In this document: piece by piece, positions 56,401 to 64,000 of the stretch
How the letters are laid out: each line of letters starts with the position of its first letter
How positions within the stretch are numbered: the stretch's first letter is position 1
Assembly (NCBI RefSeq): GCF_019754935.1
Contig: NZ_JAGSOA010000001.1
Location: forward strand, 558,001 to 622,000
Length of the DNA: 64,000 nucleotides
DNA from: Corynebacterium parakroppenstedtii
GTDB taxonomy: Bacteria; Actinomycetota; Actinomycetes; Mycobacteriales; Mycobacteriaceae
Direction of reading: 5' to 3'
Program-made: the position numbers and the translations under genes
Notes under the pieces: generated by a model
Seen by the model: only the letters and a program-made list of their open reading frames with translations
Told to the model about the DNA's origin: nothing
The model's database searches: none

Positions 56401-57216
56401 GCCACGGCCACGGCGACCCCTGCGGCGTCGATATGACGACGGTGAGTCGTCATTCTCCTCATTGTCGACGTCCGATGTGTCCTCTGCGTCTCCCGTCGAT
56501 TCCTCATCGGACGTGGGAGAGTCACCTGAGTTGTCGCGGGATTCCGTCGACTCCGTGGCGACCGGTGTGGGCGCCATAAAAATCGGAGTCGGAATGGAAA
56601 CGTGATTCGCTTCCCGGTCCTCAGCGGTGTCGGAGCTCTCAGTTTCTAGCTCTTCGGCGTCTGGTTCGTCAGTATCTGGCGTATCGACGTCGGTCTTTTC
56701 CGCCTCAGTCTCTTCTACCGCGGACTCATCGACGTTGGCTTCCCCAGCGTCAGCGTCCTCTGCTTCGGACTTATCTTCCTCAGGCGTCTTCGCCTCAGCC
56801 TTATCCGCCTGTCCCTTATCGGTATCAGCGTTCTCAGACTCGTCATCACGCGCGGGGTCAGAGCTACCTTTGTCTGCAGCTTGGACGCGGTGGCGGAATT
56901 CGGCCACTTGTTCACGAGTGACGGTCGATTGCGCACTGCGAACGTTGATTCCGACGGCCCCAAGAAGGGCAATGACTTCTTTGCTCGTGTGCCCGATGAG
57001 TTTCGCTAACTGGTGGACACGTGTTTTCGCGGCTAGGTCACGCTCGTCGAGTGAAGAGATGACTGCTTTTGTTCCGGCAGATAGCGCACTTAATTCGGTC
57101 ACCATCTCTGTGTGGGCCGCTCGTGATGCCCGAGTGTTCCTCGACTTTGATTGTGATGATGTGTTTGTCGTTCGTTTTGCCGAACGTCGGCGGGGTGTAC
57201 CGCTTGTGTCAGCCAC
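53494..57216 (-). CDS. rne: Ribonuclease E/G with long disordered arms and IF2-N-like N-terminus
   Basis: A 1240-residue endoribonuclease. The catalytic core is central: S1 domain (VGNIYLGRVQNVLASMEAAF, about 440), the RNase E/G active-site region with MTVIDVNTGRF and IGGMIVVDFIDM, and the zinc-link cysteines in CSECHGRGF (about 845). Residues about 63–110 (RVHQLAKLIGHTSKEVIALL and following) resemble the IF-2 N-terminal domain. The flanking regions (about 115–415 and 860–1240) are acidic or Arg/Lys/Ser-rich and disordered, the typical layout of actinobacterial RNase E, where they bind partners and RNA. GTG start with AAAGGAG upstream. Confidence 0.95.
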   Translation of the reverse strand: MADTSGTPRRRSAKRTTNTSSQSKSRNTRASRAAHTEMVTELSALSAGTKAVISSLDERDLAAKTRVHQLAKLIGHTSKEVIALLGAVGINVRSAQSTVTREQVAEFRHRVQAADKGSSDPARDDESENADTDKGQADKAEAKTPEEDKSEAEDADAGEANVDESAVEETEAEKTDVDTPDTDEPDAEELETESSDTAEDREANHVSIPTPIFMAPTPVATESTESRDNSGDSPTSDEESTGDAEDTSDVDNEENDDSPSSYRRRRGRRGRGKKNVDGSSKSRHSKDHNEDDTSEDERGSSSKRSKKSSDKGKSGDKKDHKHDSNKHDSNKRKDKNKKGRSSGNNSSGNGDGSGEGKQESQKSDEPAKIKGSTRAAAARKRREENKRDKHQTISTAEFQARRDAVHRRMIVRDSVRSDGSGKVTQVAIMEDDQLVEHFVTSERTRTLVGNIYLGRVQNVLASMEAAFVDIGTDRNGVIYSGDIDWRHTRHTGRQRKIEKALKPGDPILVQVTKDSVGHKGPRLTSHISLAGRYLVYVPEGRAHGVSRKLPEPERKRLKKAVSGILPDEGGAIIRTAAEGVDTEDIARDVRRQQNVWDTILEKADELRTLPGSQTSSGKGSGKKNSKGGKKGSKPHFDSPQTLHEEPNLLVKVVRDLFNEDFDELIVDGDRSWSMVSSYIHRIAPDLEEKLSKYERQDHDGQDAFGHWGIDKQLKQALDRVVFLPSGGTLVIEKTEAMTVIDVNTGRFTGSSGSLEETVTRNNLEAADEIVRQMRLRDIGGMIVVDFIDMVLEENQELVLRRLSEALAKDRTRHQLGEVTSLGLVQITRKRLGKGLVETFSTPCSECHGRGFIVHDDPILLSSTDDDESDDDSAALQDNVDNDLPEYSFDDDIDDHVDDASSDSTSGVSKNDRSKGDRSGGGRSKKDHAGKGDSGTQSHFGKQGGSDETTTRRRSIEEIAAAAVILADDEDPDEPSGADYLSAAQDSRSGGDDDDSSGDKDGRPRRRRRRKATRSSRSQREEQVKADHTESDSAKANQPEDATKRDEENARHADGDADKGSGETTTRGKKQRGRRHATRRSASQAKKASSPQSKSRNKDASQAKDEHQSKDASRTKSRSKDSGESSSRSRDKKSSSADTSSQHKETYEEAQRQFDRSPRRRRATRGNSRSDVPPEKDNYPDGKTDKTGRGSSNAPDQKQSDKSSADNRSERSDKRDNDSHSGSSARKSGRRRARRRASTKK

Positions 57217-57757
57217 AATTCTCCTTTAGCAGCACCGCAGTGGTCGCGCCCCAGATAATGGCACGGGCCGATGATCCGGTCCGTCATGCGCACGATGGCT
57301 TTCTCATTCCGAGCGATGTGTGCTCGGCACCATCGAACACTGACTAGCACAGTACGTGTACAAATCCTGTTGGACCGAGTGAGCAGTGCGGTTCTTTTGT
57401 CATGGTAAAGCTTGCTGGCGGAACAGAAACGGGGGCGCAGCTTGCAGCTATCTTCTAAAAGCTCGCGGTTATAGACACCGGGGTAATAAAGCAATCCCGG
57501 ACGGCCCCTCGCTGTTAAACGACACACATGGGGACACACAATGTGCGGTCATGCGCTGCAGCGCAGCTTCGCCCGTCTGCATTCCGAATATTATTTTGTC
57601 ATAGGTGGACCGGAGGACGGAGGATCAGCAGCCCTCGCCCACTACAATTCCCCGTACAACCAGGCCAGATGCCTTGGTGAACGGAGTGTCGTTATCGTTC
57701 CCGCACCTTCAACATGTTGTCATGTGCCATGTAGTCATCATGCGGGTCGATACGAAT
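57217..57757 (-). other. Long rne leader/ndk–rne spacer
   Basis: About 540 bases without a supported gene between the ndk stop and the rne start. It holds a perfect palindrome GCGCTGCAGCGC near 57551–57562. RNase E genes are often autoregulated through a long 5-prime leader, so an extended leader RNA is plausible, but I see no match to a known family and no certain promoter. Confidence 0.4.
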
Positions 57758-58168
57758 TTAAAGGTTCGGGAACCAGATACCGATTTCGCGTTCTGCCGAT
57801 TCCGGCGAGTCCGAACCATGAACGACGTTGGCATCAACGTCGAGAGCGAAATCTCCGCGGATGCTCCCCGGTGTCGCTTTCTTCACAGGGTCGGTACCCC
57901 CAGCGAGCTGCCGCCAAGCCTCAATAGCGTGTGGGCCTTCAACAACTCCAGCAACGAGCGGCCCCGATGTGATGAATTCAATGAGGTCTTTGAAGAACGG
58001 CTTGCCTTTGTGCTCTTCGTAGTGCTTTTCCGCGGTCTCCCGGTCTGCCACGCGCAGATCCAGGGCGGAGAATGTGAGCCCCTTGCGCTCGATACGGGCG
58101 AGAATCTCCCCTACGAGGCCTCGTTTGACTGCGTCGGGCTTAATCAGAATGAGGGTACGTTCAGACAT
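57758..58168 (-). CDS. ndk: Nucleoside diphosphate kinase
   Basis: A 136-residue NDK of normal length. The start [20 protein letters not shown] and the middle [11 protein letters not shown] are typical, and the active-site histidine lies in [16 protein letters not shown]. It transfers gamma-phosphates between NTPs and NDPs. I start at ATG 58168, matching the family; an ATG-free extension to 58186 is not needed. It sits in the conserved folC–DUF4233–ndk–rne order, here separated from DUF4233 by an inserted ABC pair. Confidence 0.96.
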   Translation of the reverse strand: MSERTLILIKPDAVKRGLVGEILARIERKGLTFSALDLRVADRETAEKHYEEHKGKPFFKDLIEFITSGPLVAGVVEGPHAIEAWRQLAGGTDPVKKATPGSIRGDFALDVDANVVHGSDSPESAEREIGIWFPNL

Positions 58169-58301
58169 ACCATCATTGTAAGTCATGAGTCGCCTACGCT
58201 TGAAAGGCTTAGCAAAGCGTCTTTCCTAGAGAGGGCTCCCTGCCCACGGAATGGCCGAACAGCAAGCATTGGGACGGTCGAACAGTATCCAGCCTCTCGC
58301 G

Positions 58302-59147
58302 TCACAACACCGACTGGAGGAAAGCTTGGAGTCGATCTGACTTCGGGTTGTTGATCACGTCCTGCGGAGCGCCTTGCTCTACAATCTGTCCTTCATCCAT
58401 AAACACGACGTTATCGGCCATTTCGCGGGCGAATCCCATTTCGTGAGTCACCACGATCATGGTCATTCCACTTTCGGCAAGCTCTTGCAGAACAGTGAGA
58501 ACTTCAGAGACCAGCTCAGGGTCCAGTGCCGACGTCGGTTCGTCGAACAACATAATCTCTGGATCCATAGCCAACGCACGCGCGATGGCAACACGCTGCT
58601 GCTGGCCACCCGACAATTCACCGGGATAGTGCGTCGCGCGTTCCCCTAATCCAACCCGTTCTAGGAGTTCAAGTGCCCGTTTCTTGGCCTTCTCTTTGGG
58701 TACACCTTTAACCCGGCGCGGCGCTTCCATGACATTTTCCAAAGCAGTCATGTGAGGGAAAAGGTTGAAACGCTGGAACACCATCCCAATGCGGGAACGC
58801 TGCCGGGAGATGTCTTTCGCTTTCAAACGCTGGAGTCGCCCGTCGGAAAGAGGTTCTTGCTCATACCCCTGCAGCTCTCCATCGATCCGAATGGAACCTG
58901 CCTGGATTCGCTCAAGTTGGTTAACGCATCGCAGAAGAGTCGATTTTCCCGATCCTGATGGGCCGATGAGCACGGTGACGTCGCCACGATTCACCGACAA
59001 TGACACGTCTTTGAGGATGACGAGCTCACCGAAGGCTTTCCACAAACCGTCGATGACAACTAGCGGCTCACCTGAACCGGCCGTAGCCGTCGGCGCCGAC
59101 GTCGTACCCGTCGATGTATTCTGATCCGGGTTTACGGGCTTACTCAC
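58302..59147 (-). CDS. Polar amino-acid ABC transporter ATPase (GlnQ-like)
   Basis: A 281-residue ATPase. Walker A is [19 protein letters not shown] (about 57), the signature is [15 protein letters not shown] (about 168), and Walker B is [15 protein letters not shown]. The sequence is typical of the polar amino-acid (PAAT) class. Its GTG start overlaps the permease stop by four bases, so the two are coupled. About 25 residues at the N-terminus are Thr/Ala-rich and extra. No substrate-binding protein is adjacent. Confidence 0.92.
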   Translation of the reverse strand: MSKPVNPDQNTSTGTTSAPTATAGSGEPLVVIDGLWKAFGELVILKDVSLSVNRGDVTVLIGPSGSGKSTLLRCVNQLERIQAGSIRIDGELQGYEQEPLSDGRLQRLKAKDISRQRSRIGMVFQRFNLFPHMTALENVMEAPRRVKGVPKEKAKKRALELLERVGLGERATHYPGELSGGQQQRVAIARALAMDPEIMLFDEPTSALDPELVSEVLTVLQELAESGMTMIVVTHEMGFAREMADNVVFMDEGQIVEQGAPQDVINNPKSDRLQAFLQSVL

Positions 59148-60076
59148 TGTTCAACCTCCGGGATTTTGCTCAGTTTCGACGGGTCAGACGCCACTTTTTG
59201 GATTCGTTTGGAGCTACGGTTCTTATCAAAACCGCGGCCGAAGTATCGCTCGAGGAAGTACTGCCCAACCATGAGCACACTGGTCACGACGAGGTACCAC
59301 AGCGCCGCGACAATCAGCAGCGGGATCGGTGCATAGAGGCGGTTAGCAATGGCATTTGTTGCATACTGCAGATCCAGAGTAAACGGAACGGCCAGAACCA
59401 GGGAGGTCGTCTTCAGCATGCCGATGGTTTCATTCCCTAGCGGCGGGATAATGACACGCATCGCCTGCGGGATAATAATTCGACGAAGGACGGTGCTGTG
59501 CTTCATTCCCAAGGCTCGGGCGGCCTCATGCTGGCCTTCGTCCACGCTCTCTAAACCGGATCGGACGATTTCGGCAAGGTAGGCGCCTTCGTTAAAACCA
59601 AGCCCCAGTGTTGCAGCCCAAAACGCCGTGATGATGTCGGACGTATCGAATTTGAAGAACTCCGGGCCGAAGGGAACCCCCATGGACAACTTCGGATACA
59701 GAACAGCCAACAGCCCCCAGAAAACTAACTGGGTGTAGACAGGGATTCCACGGAAAACGAAAATATACGCCCAAGCAACGGAACGAAGAACAGGATTCTC
59801 ACTCTGCCGCATAATGGCCGCGGTCACAGCCAGCACAATACCGATCGCCATGGCCAGAACGGTCAGCAACAGGGTCCAGCCAACACCTTTCACGACGTTC
59901 ACGTCGCGGATGTAGTCATTGACCACGTCCCACTGATAATTAGTGTTTGTGATCAGGCCGTGAATGAACATCGCGACTAAGACTGCAACGATGACAGCTG
60001 CAATCCATGTACCCGGATGGAAGACCCCACGTTCCCGGATTCGACCGGGAATAGGATCGGTGTGATGTGAAGCCAT
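59144..60076 (-). CDS. Polar amino-acid ABC transporter permease (HisM/GlnP-like)
   Basis: A 310-residue membrane protein. After one N-terminal helix, the PAAT permease core starts at [20 protein letters not shown] (about 90). [18 protein letters not shown] and the EAA loop [24 protein letters not shown] (about 210) follow. It forms an importer with the downstream ATPase. The 50-residue N-terminal lead and Lys/Arg-rich C-terminus are extra to the family core. The upstream 260 bases (60077–60336) contain no binding-protein gene and probably hold the promoter. Confidence 0.92.
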   Translation of the reverse strand: MASHHTDPIPGRIRERGVFHPGTWIAAVIVAVLVAMFIHGLITNTNYQWDVVNDYIRDVNVVKGVGWTLLLTVLAMAIGIVLAVTAAIMRQSENPVLRSVAWAYIFVFRGIPVYTQLVFWGLLAVLYPKLSMGVPFGPEFFKFDTSDIITAFWAATLGLGFNEGAYLAEIVRSGLESVDEGQHEAARALGMKHSTVLRRIIIPQAMRVIIPPLGNETIGMLKTTSLVLAVPFTLDLQYATNAIANRLYAPIPLLIVAALWYLVVTSVLMVGQYFLERYFGRGFDKNRSSKRIQKVASDPSKLSKIPEVEQ

Positions 60077-60336
60077 GTTGGTGTCTCTCGTTACGTGATC
60101 AGTGCGGGTACCTATCGAGGGGTCAGCCCACAGGTCGCAATATTATTGATGTTTGAACATATTATTACATCAACATCCCGAAGACGAGGTCGGGCTCTGG
60201 TGCGGAGGTTCGATTAGCTTTCCGACAGCGGCCACGACAGTGTTCCGTACGATGGCCCACCCGACTCCCCCGATTACTGCCTAATCCCCGACGAAAAATC
60301 CCCCGAATACCCCGATCCCATGCACGTTCCGCGGAC

Positions 60337-60843
60337 TTATGTGTGCTGGGTAGTTAGTAACCCGCGCTTCATCCGCTCAATCAAGTTTTTGCGCAGGTAC
60401 ACGATATACGCCCAGACGAGCGCGAAAACGATCCCCATCACACCCATTGCGGGATGAACAATGAACCCAACGATGGCGACAACCTGCAAGAACAAGTCGA
60501 CACCCAGGGCCCAAGTCTTCCCCTGTAGGAACGACATCACCAATAAGGCAACGCAAAATACGATCACCGACACGATGTTGAAAGGAGTGTTATACGCGCC
60601 TTCATCAACTCGCGCTACTACGGGGAGAACCAGTAAGAACGTGATGAACTCCATGATCAAGGTCCCGGCCATCACTCCCCGCAACCCTTTCAGCGGGTCC
60701 TTCACCGGATCATGGCCGGGCCCTAGGGGGCCATACTCGATCGCGTCGTCGCCCTTCGCGCCGGGGCGCTGACTACCAGGCCGCTGGTTGCCGGGCCGCT
60801 GAGCACCGTCGCGACCCGAACCTGTTTCTCGTCGATCCACCAC
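60337..60843 (-). CDS. DUF4233 membrane protein
   Basis: A 168-residue membrane protein with four helices in the C-terminal 120 residues (LIMEFITFLLVLPVV, IVSVIVFCVALLVMS, LFLQVVAIVGFIVH, MGVMGIVFALVWAYIVYL). The DPLKGLRGVMAGTLIMEF start of the domain is the DUF4233 signature, found between folC and ndk in actinobacteria. The N-terminal 45 residues are Gly/Gln/Arg-rich. Its GTG start shares a base with the folC stop, so translation is coupled. Function unknown. Confidence 0.85.
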   Translation of the reverse strand: MVDRRETGSGRDGAQRPGNQRPGSQRPGAKGDDAIEYGPLGPGHDPVKDPLKGLRGVMAGTLIMEFITFLLVLPVVARVDEGAYNTPFNIVSVIVFCVALLVMSFLQGKTWALGVDLFLQVVAIVGFIVHPAMGVMGIVFALVWAYIVYLRKNLIERMKRGLLTTQHT

Positions 60844-62459
60844 TACTCCGGTTCCTTTCCTAGCAGCGCACGCGCACGGCCTGCTGAATAAACACTGCCC
60901 GTTATAACGACCCCTGTTCCAGCCAAGCCGTAACCTTCTTCCTCGCCTTCCTCTTCAGCCAGCGCAACAGCATCTTCAATGGCGTCGGCCATGGAGGCTG
61001 AAACATGCACACGTTCGTCACCGAAAAGGGTGCGCGCGAGCTCTGCTAACTCATCGACGGGCATAGCTCGTGGCGAGTCGACCTCGGTGACAACGATTTC
61101 ATCAAACGTGTCGCGCAGGGTTTCCAACACTCCGACGACATCTTTGTCTTGGAAGATGCTGACGATGCCGATGGGGCGTCGGAAAGAAAAGTCGTCGTGA
61201 AGGGTTTCTGCTAAAGCCCGGGCGCCTTGGGGGTTATGGGTGGCGTCAACAAATACCGATGGCGAGGTTCGGATGCGCTCTAAACGGGCTGGTGAACTGA
61301 CGTTACCGAAGCCCTCGCGAACAGTGTTGATGTCCAATTGACGTCCGCCGCCCGCACCAAAGAAAGCCTCGACGGCGGCAAGTGCTGTCGCAGCATTCCG
61401 GGCCTGGTAGGCGCCAGACAGCGGGAGGAAGATGTTTTCGTATGTTCCACCGAGACCACGGATAGTTAAGGTCTGGCCGCCAACCGCCACGGATCGCTCA
61501 ACGACGCCATATTCACTCCCGGCGCGGGCCACCGAGGCATCGACGGAAACCGCTTGTTCCAGGATCACATTCATCGCTGCGGGGTCCTGCTCGGCGATAA
61601 TGGCGACATTATCCGGCGGGGTCAGAAGATCATCCTTGTCCCACCGCGACTTAATAATTCCCGCCTTTTCACCGGCGATTTCTTCAATCGTGTCGCCGAG
61701 GTATTCGGAGTGGTCCATTCCCACCGGAGTTATCACGGTCACGTCCCCGTGCACGACGTTGGTTGCATCCCAACGGCCACCCATGCCGACTTCGACGACA
61801 GCAACGTCAACGGGGGCGTCGGCAAATGCGGCAAATGCCATCGTCGTGAGCACTTCAAAGGTGCTCATGCGCGGTCCCCCGTCGTCCTCAGATCGGCGGT
61901 CGACCATCTCGACAAAAGGCTTAATGGATTTCCAGGTCTGCACAAAGTCTGCGGGATGGATGGGTTCCCCATCGATGGCAATTCGTTCCGTCACCGACTG
62001 CAGGTGAGGGCTGGTGGTACGGCCGGTGCGACGGTGAAACGCGCGAAGAAGGGATTCAATCATCCGCGTAACGGACGTTTTCCCATTAGTTCCCGCAACA
62101 TGGATAGATGGGTATGCGTGCTGAGGATCACCCAAAAGATCGAGCACCTGATGCATGCGGTCCAGGGTGGGATCAATTTTCGTCTCTGGCCAGCGCGAAT
62201 TGAGCTGGTCTTCGACGTCCGCCAACGCCTCGAGATCGTCCGGTGTGATGGTGCGGTGCACGACTTCCGGCTTTGTCTCGTCGCTCAAGGGCAACGTCAG
62301 TCCAGCATCATCGACTTCGAGATCGTCGGAGATCGCGGCGTTGATGTCCTCCGGGCTCAGCGACGCCGGATCGACTGAATTGCCCTCGATCTTGTCGTGA
62401 TGGGAATGGGGGATTCCCCCGTCATTGCCGAGGTCATCCTCGTCACGACCTGCCACCAT
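60843..62459 (-). CDS. folC: Folylpolyglutamate/dihydrofolate synthase FolC
   Basis: A 538-residue Mur-ligase-like enzyme. The P-loop is IHVAGTNGKTSVTRMIESLL (about 120), followed by TSPHLQSVTERI. GMGGRWDATNVV and HSEYLGDTIEEIAGEKAGIIK (about 235–285) are characteristic. It adds glutamate to folates and can make dihydrofolate. The first 75 residues (Asp/Ser/Gly-rich) exceed the usual length, so a later start is possible. It lies 75 bases after valS, the conserved order. Confidence 0.94.
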   Translation of the reverse strand: MVAGRDEDDLGNDGGIPHSHHDKIEGNSVDPASLSPEDINAAISDDLEVDDAGLTLPLSDETKPEVVHRTITPDDLEALADVEDQLNSRWPETKIDPTLDRMHQVLDLLGDPQHAYPSIHVAGTNGKTSVTRMIESLLRAFHRRTGRTTSPHLQSVTERIAIDGEPIHPADFVQTWKSIKPFVEMVDRRSEDDGGPRMSTFEVLTTMAFAAFADAPVDVAVVEVGMGGRWDATNVVHGDVTVITPVGMDHSEYLGDTIEEIAGEKAGIIKSRWDKDDLLTPPDNVAIIAEQDPAAMNVILEQAVSVDASVARAGSEYGVVERSVAVGGQTLTIRGLGGTYENIFLPLSGAYQARNAATALAAVEAFFGAGGGRQLDINTVREGFGNVSSPARLERIRTSPSVFVDATHNPQGARALAETLHDDFSFRRPIGIVSIFQDKDVVGVLETLRDTFDEIVVTEVDSPRAMPVDELAELARTLFGDERVHVSASMADAIEDAVALAEEEGEEEGYGLAGTGVVITGSVYSAGRARALLGKEPE

Positions 62460-62534
62460 TCATACCTTCTTCCTTGTATCCCGCGTCGTTGTATACCGTT
62501 CGTACGCAGTGTGTACACATTCTCTGGGGCTTAC

Positions 62535-64000
62535 TTATCCGAGGTCCGCCAACCGAGCTGAAATCCGGGCAACCTCTTCCTCGGCAATCGCTCGACGTTC
62601 ACGGATCTTGTTCACCACGGCGTCCGGCGCTTTCGTGAGGAAGTTCTCGTTGGCTAGCTTCTTACCGGTGGTCTCCAGTTCTTTGTTCGCCGCTTTGAGG
62701 TCTTTCTCCATCCGCTTGCGCTCAGCGTCCTTATCGACGGTGTCGGACGTATCCAGTTCGACAGTAATCGTGGTTTGCGATAAGCGCAGTTCGATGGAAG
62801 CCGTTGCAGAGAATCCCTCCGAGGGTTCGTCGATACGGGCCAAATTACGGATGGCAGGTTCTTGCGCCTGGAGATCTGCCGCGGAACAATCAACGCGCGC
62901 TGGTACCCGCTGTGATGGTTTTACGCCCTGGTCAGAACGGAAACGGCGGATTTCCGTCACCAATTTGATGAGGTCTTCCACACGACGTTGAGCAACAGGG
63001 TCTACGTCGGCACCGTTTGTTGTCATCGACGCATCGGGCCAGGCAGAAACAACCAGAGATTCTTTCTGTCCGTCTACTCCATCGGTGAGCGCGGTCCACA
63101 GGGTTTCTGTCACATAGGGCATCGTCGGGTGCAGTAGGCGGAGAATGGTGTCCAGCACTCGGCCGATAACGCATTGTGTGGCCTGCCCGGTTGCATCATT
63201 ATCATCGGGGTCGCGCGGAATCTGTGTCTTCGCAATTTCCAGGTACCAGTCACAGAACTCGTCCCACGTGAAGTGGTAGAGCGCCTCGCTCGCTTTCGCG
63301 AATTCGTACTTTTCCAGGGACTTATCAACATACTGGCGGGTCGCCTCCAACCGGTCCAGAATCCACCGGTCAGCATCCGTGAGGGATGAGCGATCTGGCA
63401 ACGGACCAACCTGCGCGCCATTCATCAGCGCAAACCGGGTTGCGTTAAAGAGCTTCGTCGCGAAGTTACGTGAGGACTGCGCGGCGTCGTTGCCGAGTGG
63501 CAGGTCTGTTCCCGGATTTGCCCCACGGGCCAGCGTGAAGCGCAAGGCGTCGGCACCATAATCCCGCACCCAGTCCATGGGGTCGATGCCATTGCCCAGT
63601 GACTTCGACATCTTCCGGCCCTGTTCATCGCGGACAAGACCGTGCAAGAAAATGTCCGTGAAAGGTACCTGGGGAAGGCCGTTCTCCGCTGTCGCGCCCT
63701 GGCCCTCATGAAGGGTTGAGTCCTCAAGGGTATCGGCGTAGGTGGCGAACATCATCATTCGGGCTACCCAGAAAAACAGGATGTCATATCCTGTGACCAG
63801 CACGGACGTCGGATAGAATTTGTCCAGGTCCTCGGTGTGGTCCGGCCAGCCCATCGTCGAGAACGGCCACAAACCAGAAGAAAACCAGGTATCCAACACA
63901 TCGGGATCCTGATGCCAGCCTTCACCTGATGGTGGTTCATCATCAGGCCCACAACAAACGACCTCACCGTCAGGGCCGTACCAAATCGGAATCCGATGCC
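62535..64000 (-). CDS. valS: Valyl-tRNA synthetase, 3-prime part (cut by window end)
   Basis: The frame is open to the window edge at 64000, so only the C-terminal 487 residues are visible. Visible class I features: [18 protein letters not shown], the KMSKS loop [17 protein letters not shown] (about 63600), the anticodon-binding helical domain, and the valine-specific C-terminal coiled coil (about 62540–62740). The HIGH motif would lie beyond the window. It charges tRNA-Val. The stop is followed by folC. Confidence 0.96.
   Translation of the reverse strand, partial: HRIPIWYGPDGEVVCCGPDDEPPSGEGWHQDPDVLDTWFSSGLWPFSTMGWPDHTEDLDKFYPTSVLVTGYDILFFWVARMMMFATYADTLEDSTLHEGQGATAENGLPQVPFTDIFLHGLVRDEQGRKMSKSLGNGIDPMDWVRDYGADALRFTLARGANPGTDLPLGNDAAQSSRNFATKLFNATRFALMNGAQVGPLPDRSSLTDADRWILDRLEATRQYVDKSLEKYEFAKASEALYHFTWDEFCDWYLEIAKTQIPRDPDDNDATGQATQCVIGRVLDTILRLLHPTMPYVTETLWTALTDGVDGQKESLVVSAWPDASMTTNGADVDPVAQRRVEDLIKLVTEIRRFRSDQGVKPSQRVPARVDCSAADLQAQEPAIRNLARIDEPSEGFSATASIELRLSQTTITVELDTSDTVDKDAERKRMEKDLKAANKELETTGKKLANENFLTKAPDAVVNKIRERRAIAEEEVARISARLADLG

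Overview
The window is chromosomal DNA from a Corynebacterium-type actinomycete of moderate-to-high GC. It shows the conserved actinobacterial order zur–uppS–recO–era–CNNM/CBS–ybeY–phoH–rsmE–dnaJ2–hrcA–hemW, followed by fadD15, malQ and aecD, and then lepA–rpsT–holA–comEC–comEA–degV–gpgP–rsfS–nadD–proA–proB–obgE–rpmA–rplU–rne–ndk–folC–valS. This order is typical of corynebacteria and mycobacteria. I infer Corynebacterium, possibly a lipophilic, kroppenstedtii-like lineage, but no species can be proved from this sequence. I saw no tRNA, rRNA, insertion sequence, prophage or CRISPR array.

Region 1 (1–7516) is the variable edge: a MatC-like carrier, a lipoprotein, an Asp/Ser-rich protein, a FhuF-type [2Fe-2S] protein, Zur, and a ferritin-like/VIT1 metal transporter, so metal handling is concentrated here. 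Between zur and the VIT1 gene lies an unexplained cluster of four G-rich motif copies arranged as two direct and two inverted repeats.

Region 2 (6761–19907, minus strand) is a long housekeeping block for ribosome maturation (era, ybeY, rsmE), cell-wall lipid carrier (uppS), repair (recO) and heat shock (hrcA, dnaJ2). A near-perfect CIRCE operator sits between hrcA and dnaJ2.

Region 3 (20147–35129) is metabolic and accessory: malQ, a two-gene membrane-protein unit ending in a 26-residue microprotein, an orphan phytoene/squalene-synthase-like gene, aecD, a peptide ABC transporter whose second permease and two ATPases are one polypeptide, a J-like membrane protein without the HPD motif, a 3-hydroxyacyl-CoA dehydrogenase, a cysteine-rich lipoprotein, and an exported HNH nuclease. 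The nuclease has a LexA-like palindrome directly over its promoter and an apparent leaderless start.

Region 4 (35155–64000) is mostly minus-strand housekeeping: lepA, holA, DNA-uptake genes, glycolipid and NAD synthesis, proline synthesis, obgE, L27/L21, a 1240-residue RNase E/G, ndk, an amino-acid ABC pair, folC and the 3-prime part of valS. The DNA-uptake genes look decayed: comEA is split by a frameshift, and the C-terminal metallo-beta-lactamase-like part of ComEC lacks metal ligands.

I found no clearly new multi-gene system. The strongest leads are the SOS-like nuclease promoter, the four-copy palindromic cluster at 5349–5466, the decayed competence genes, the orphan phytoene-synthase-like gene and the coupled 26-residue microprotein.
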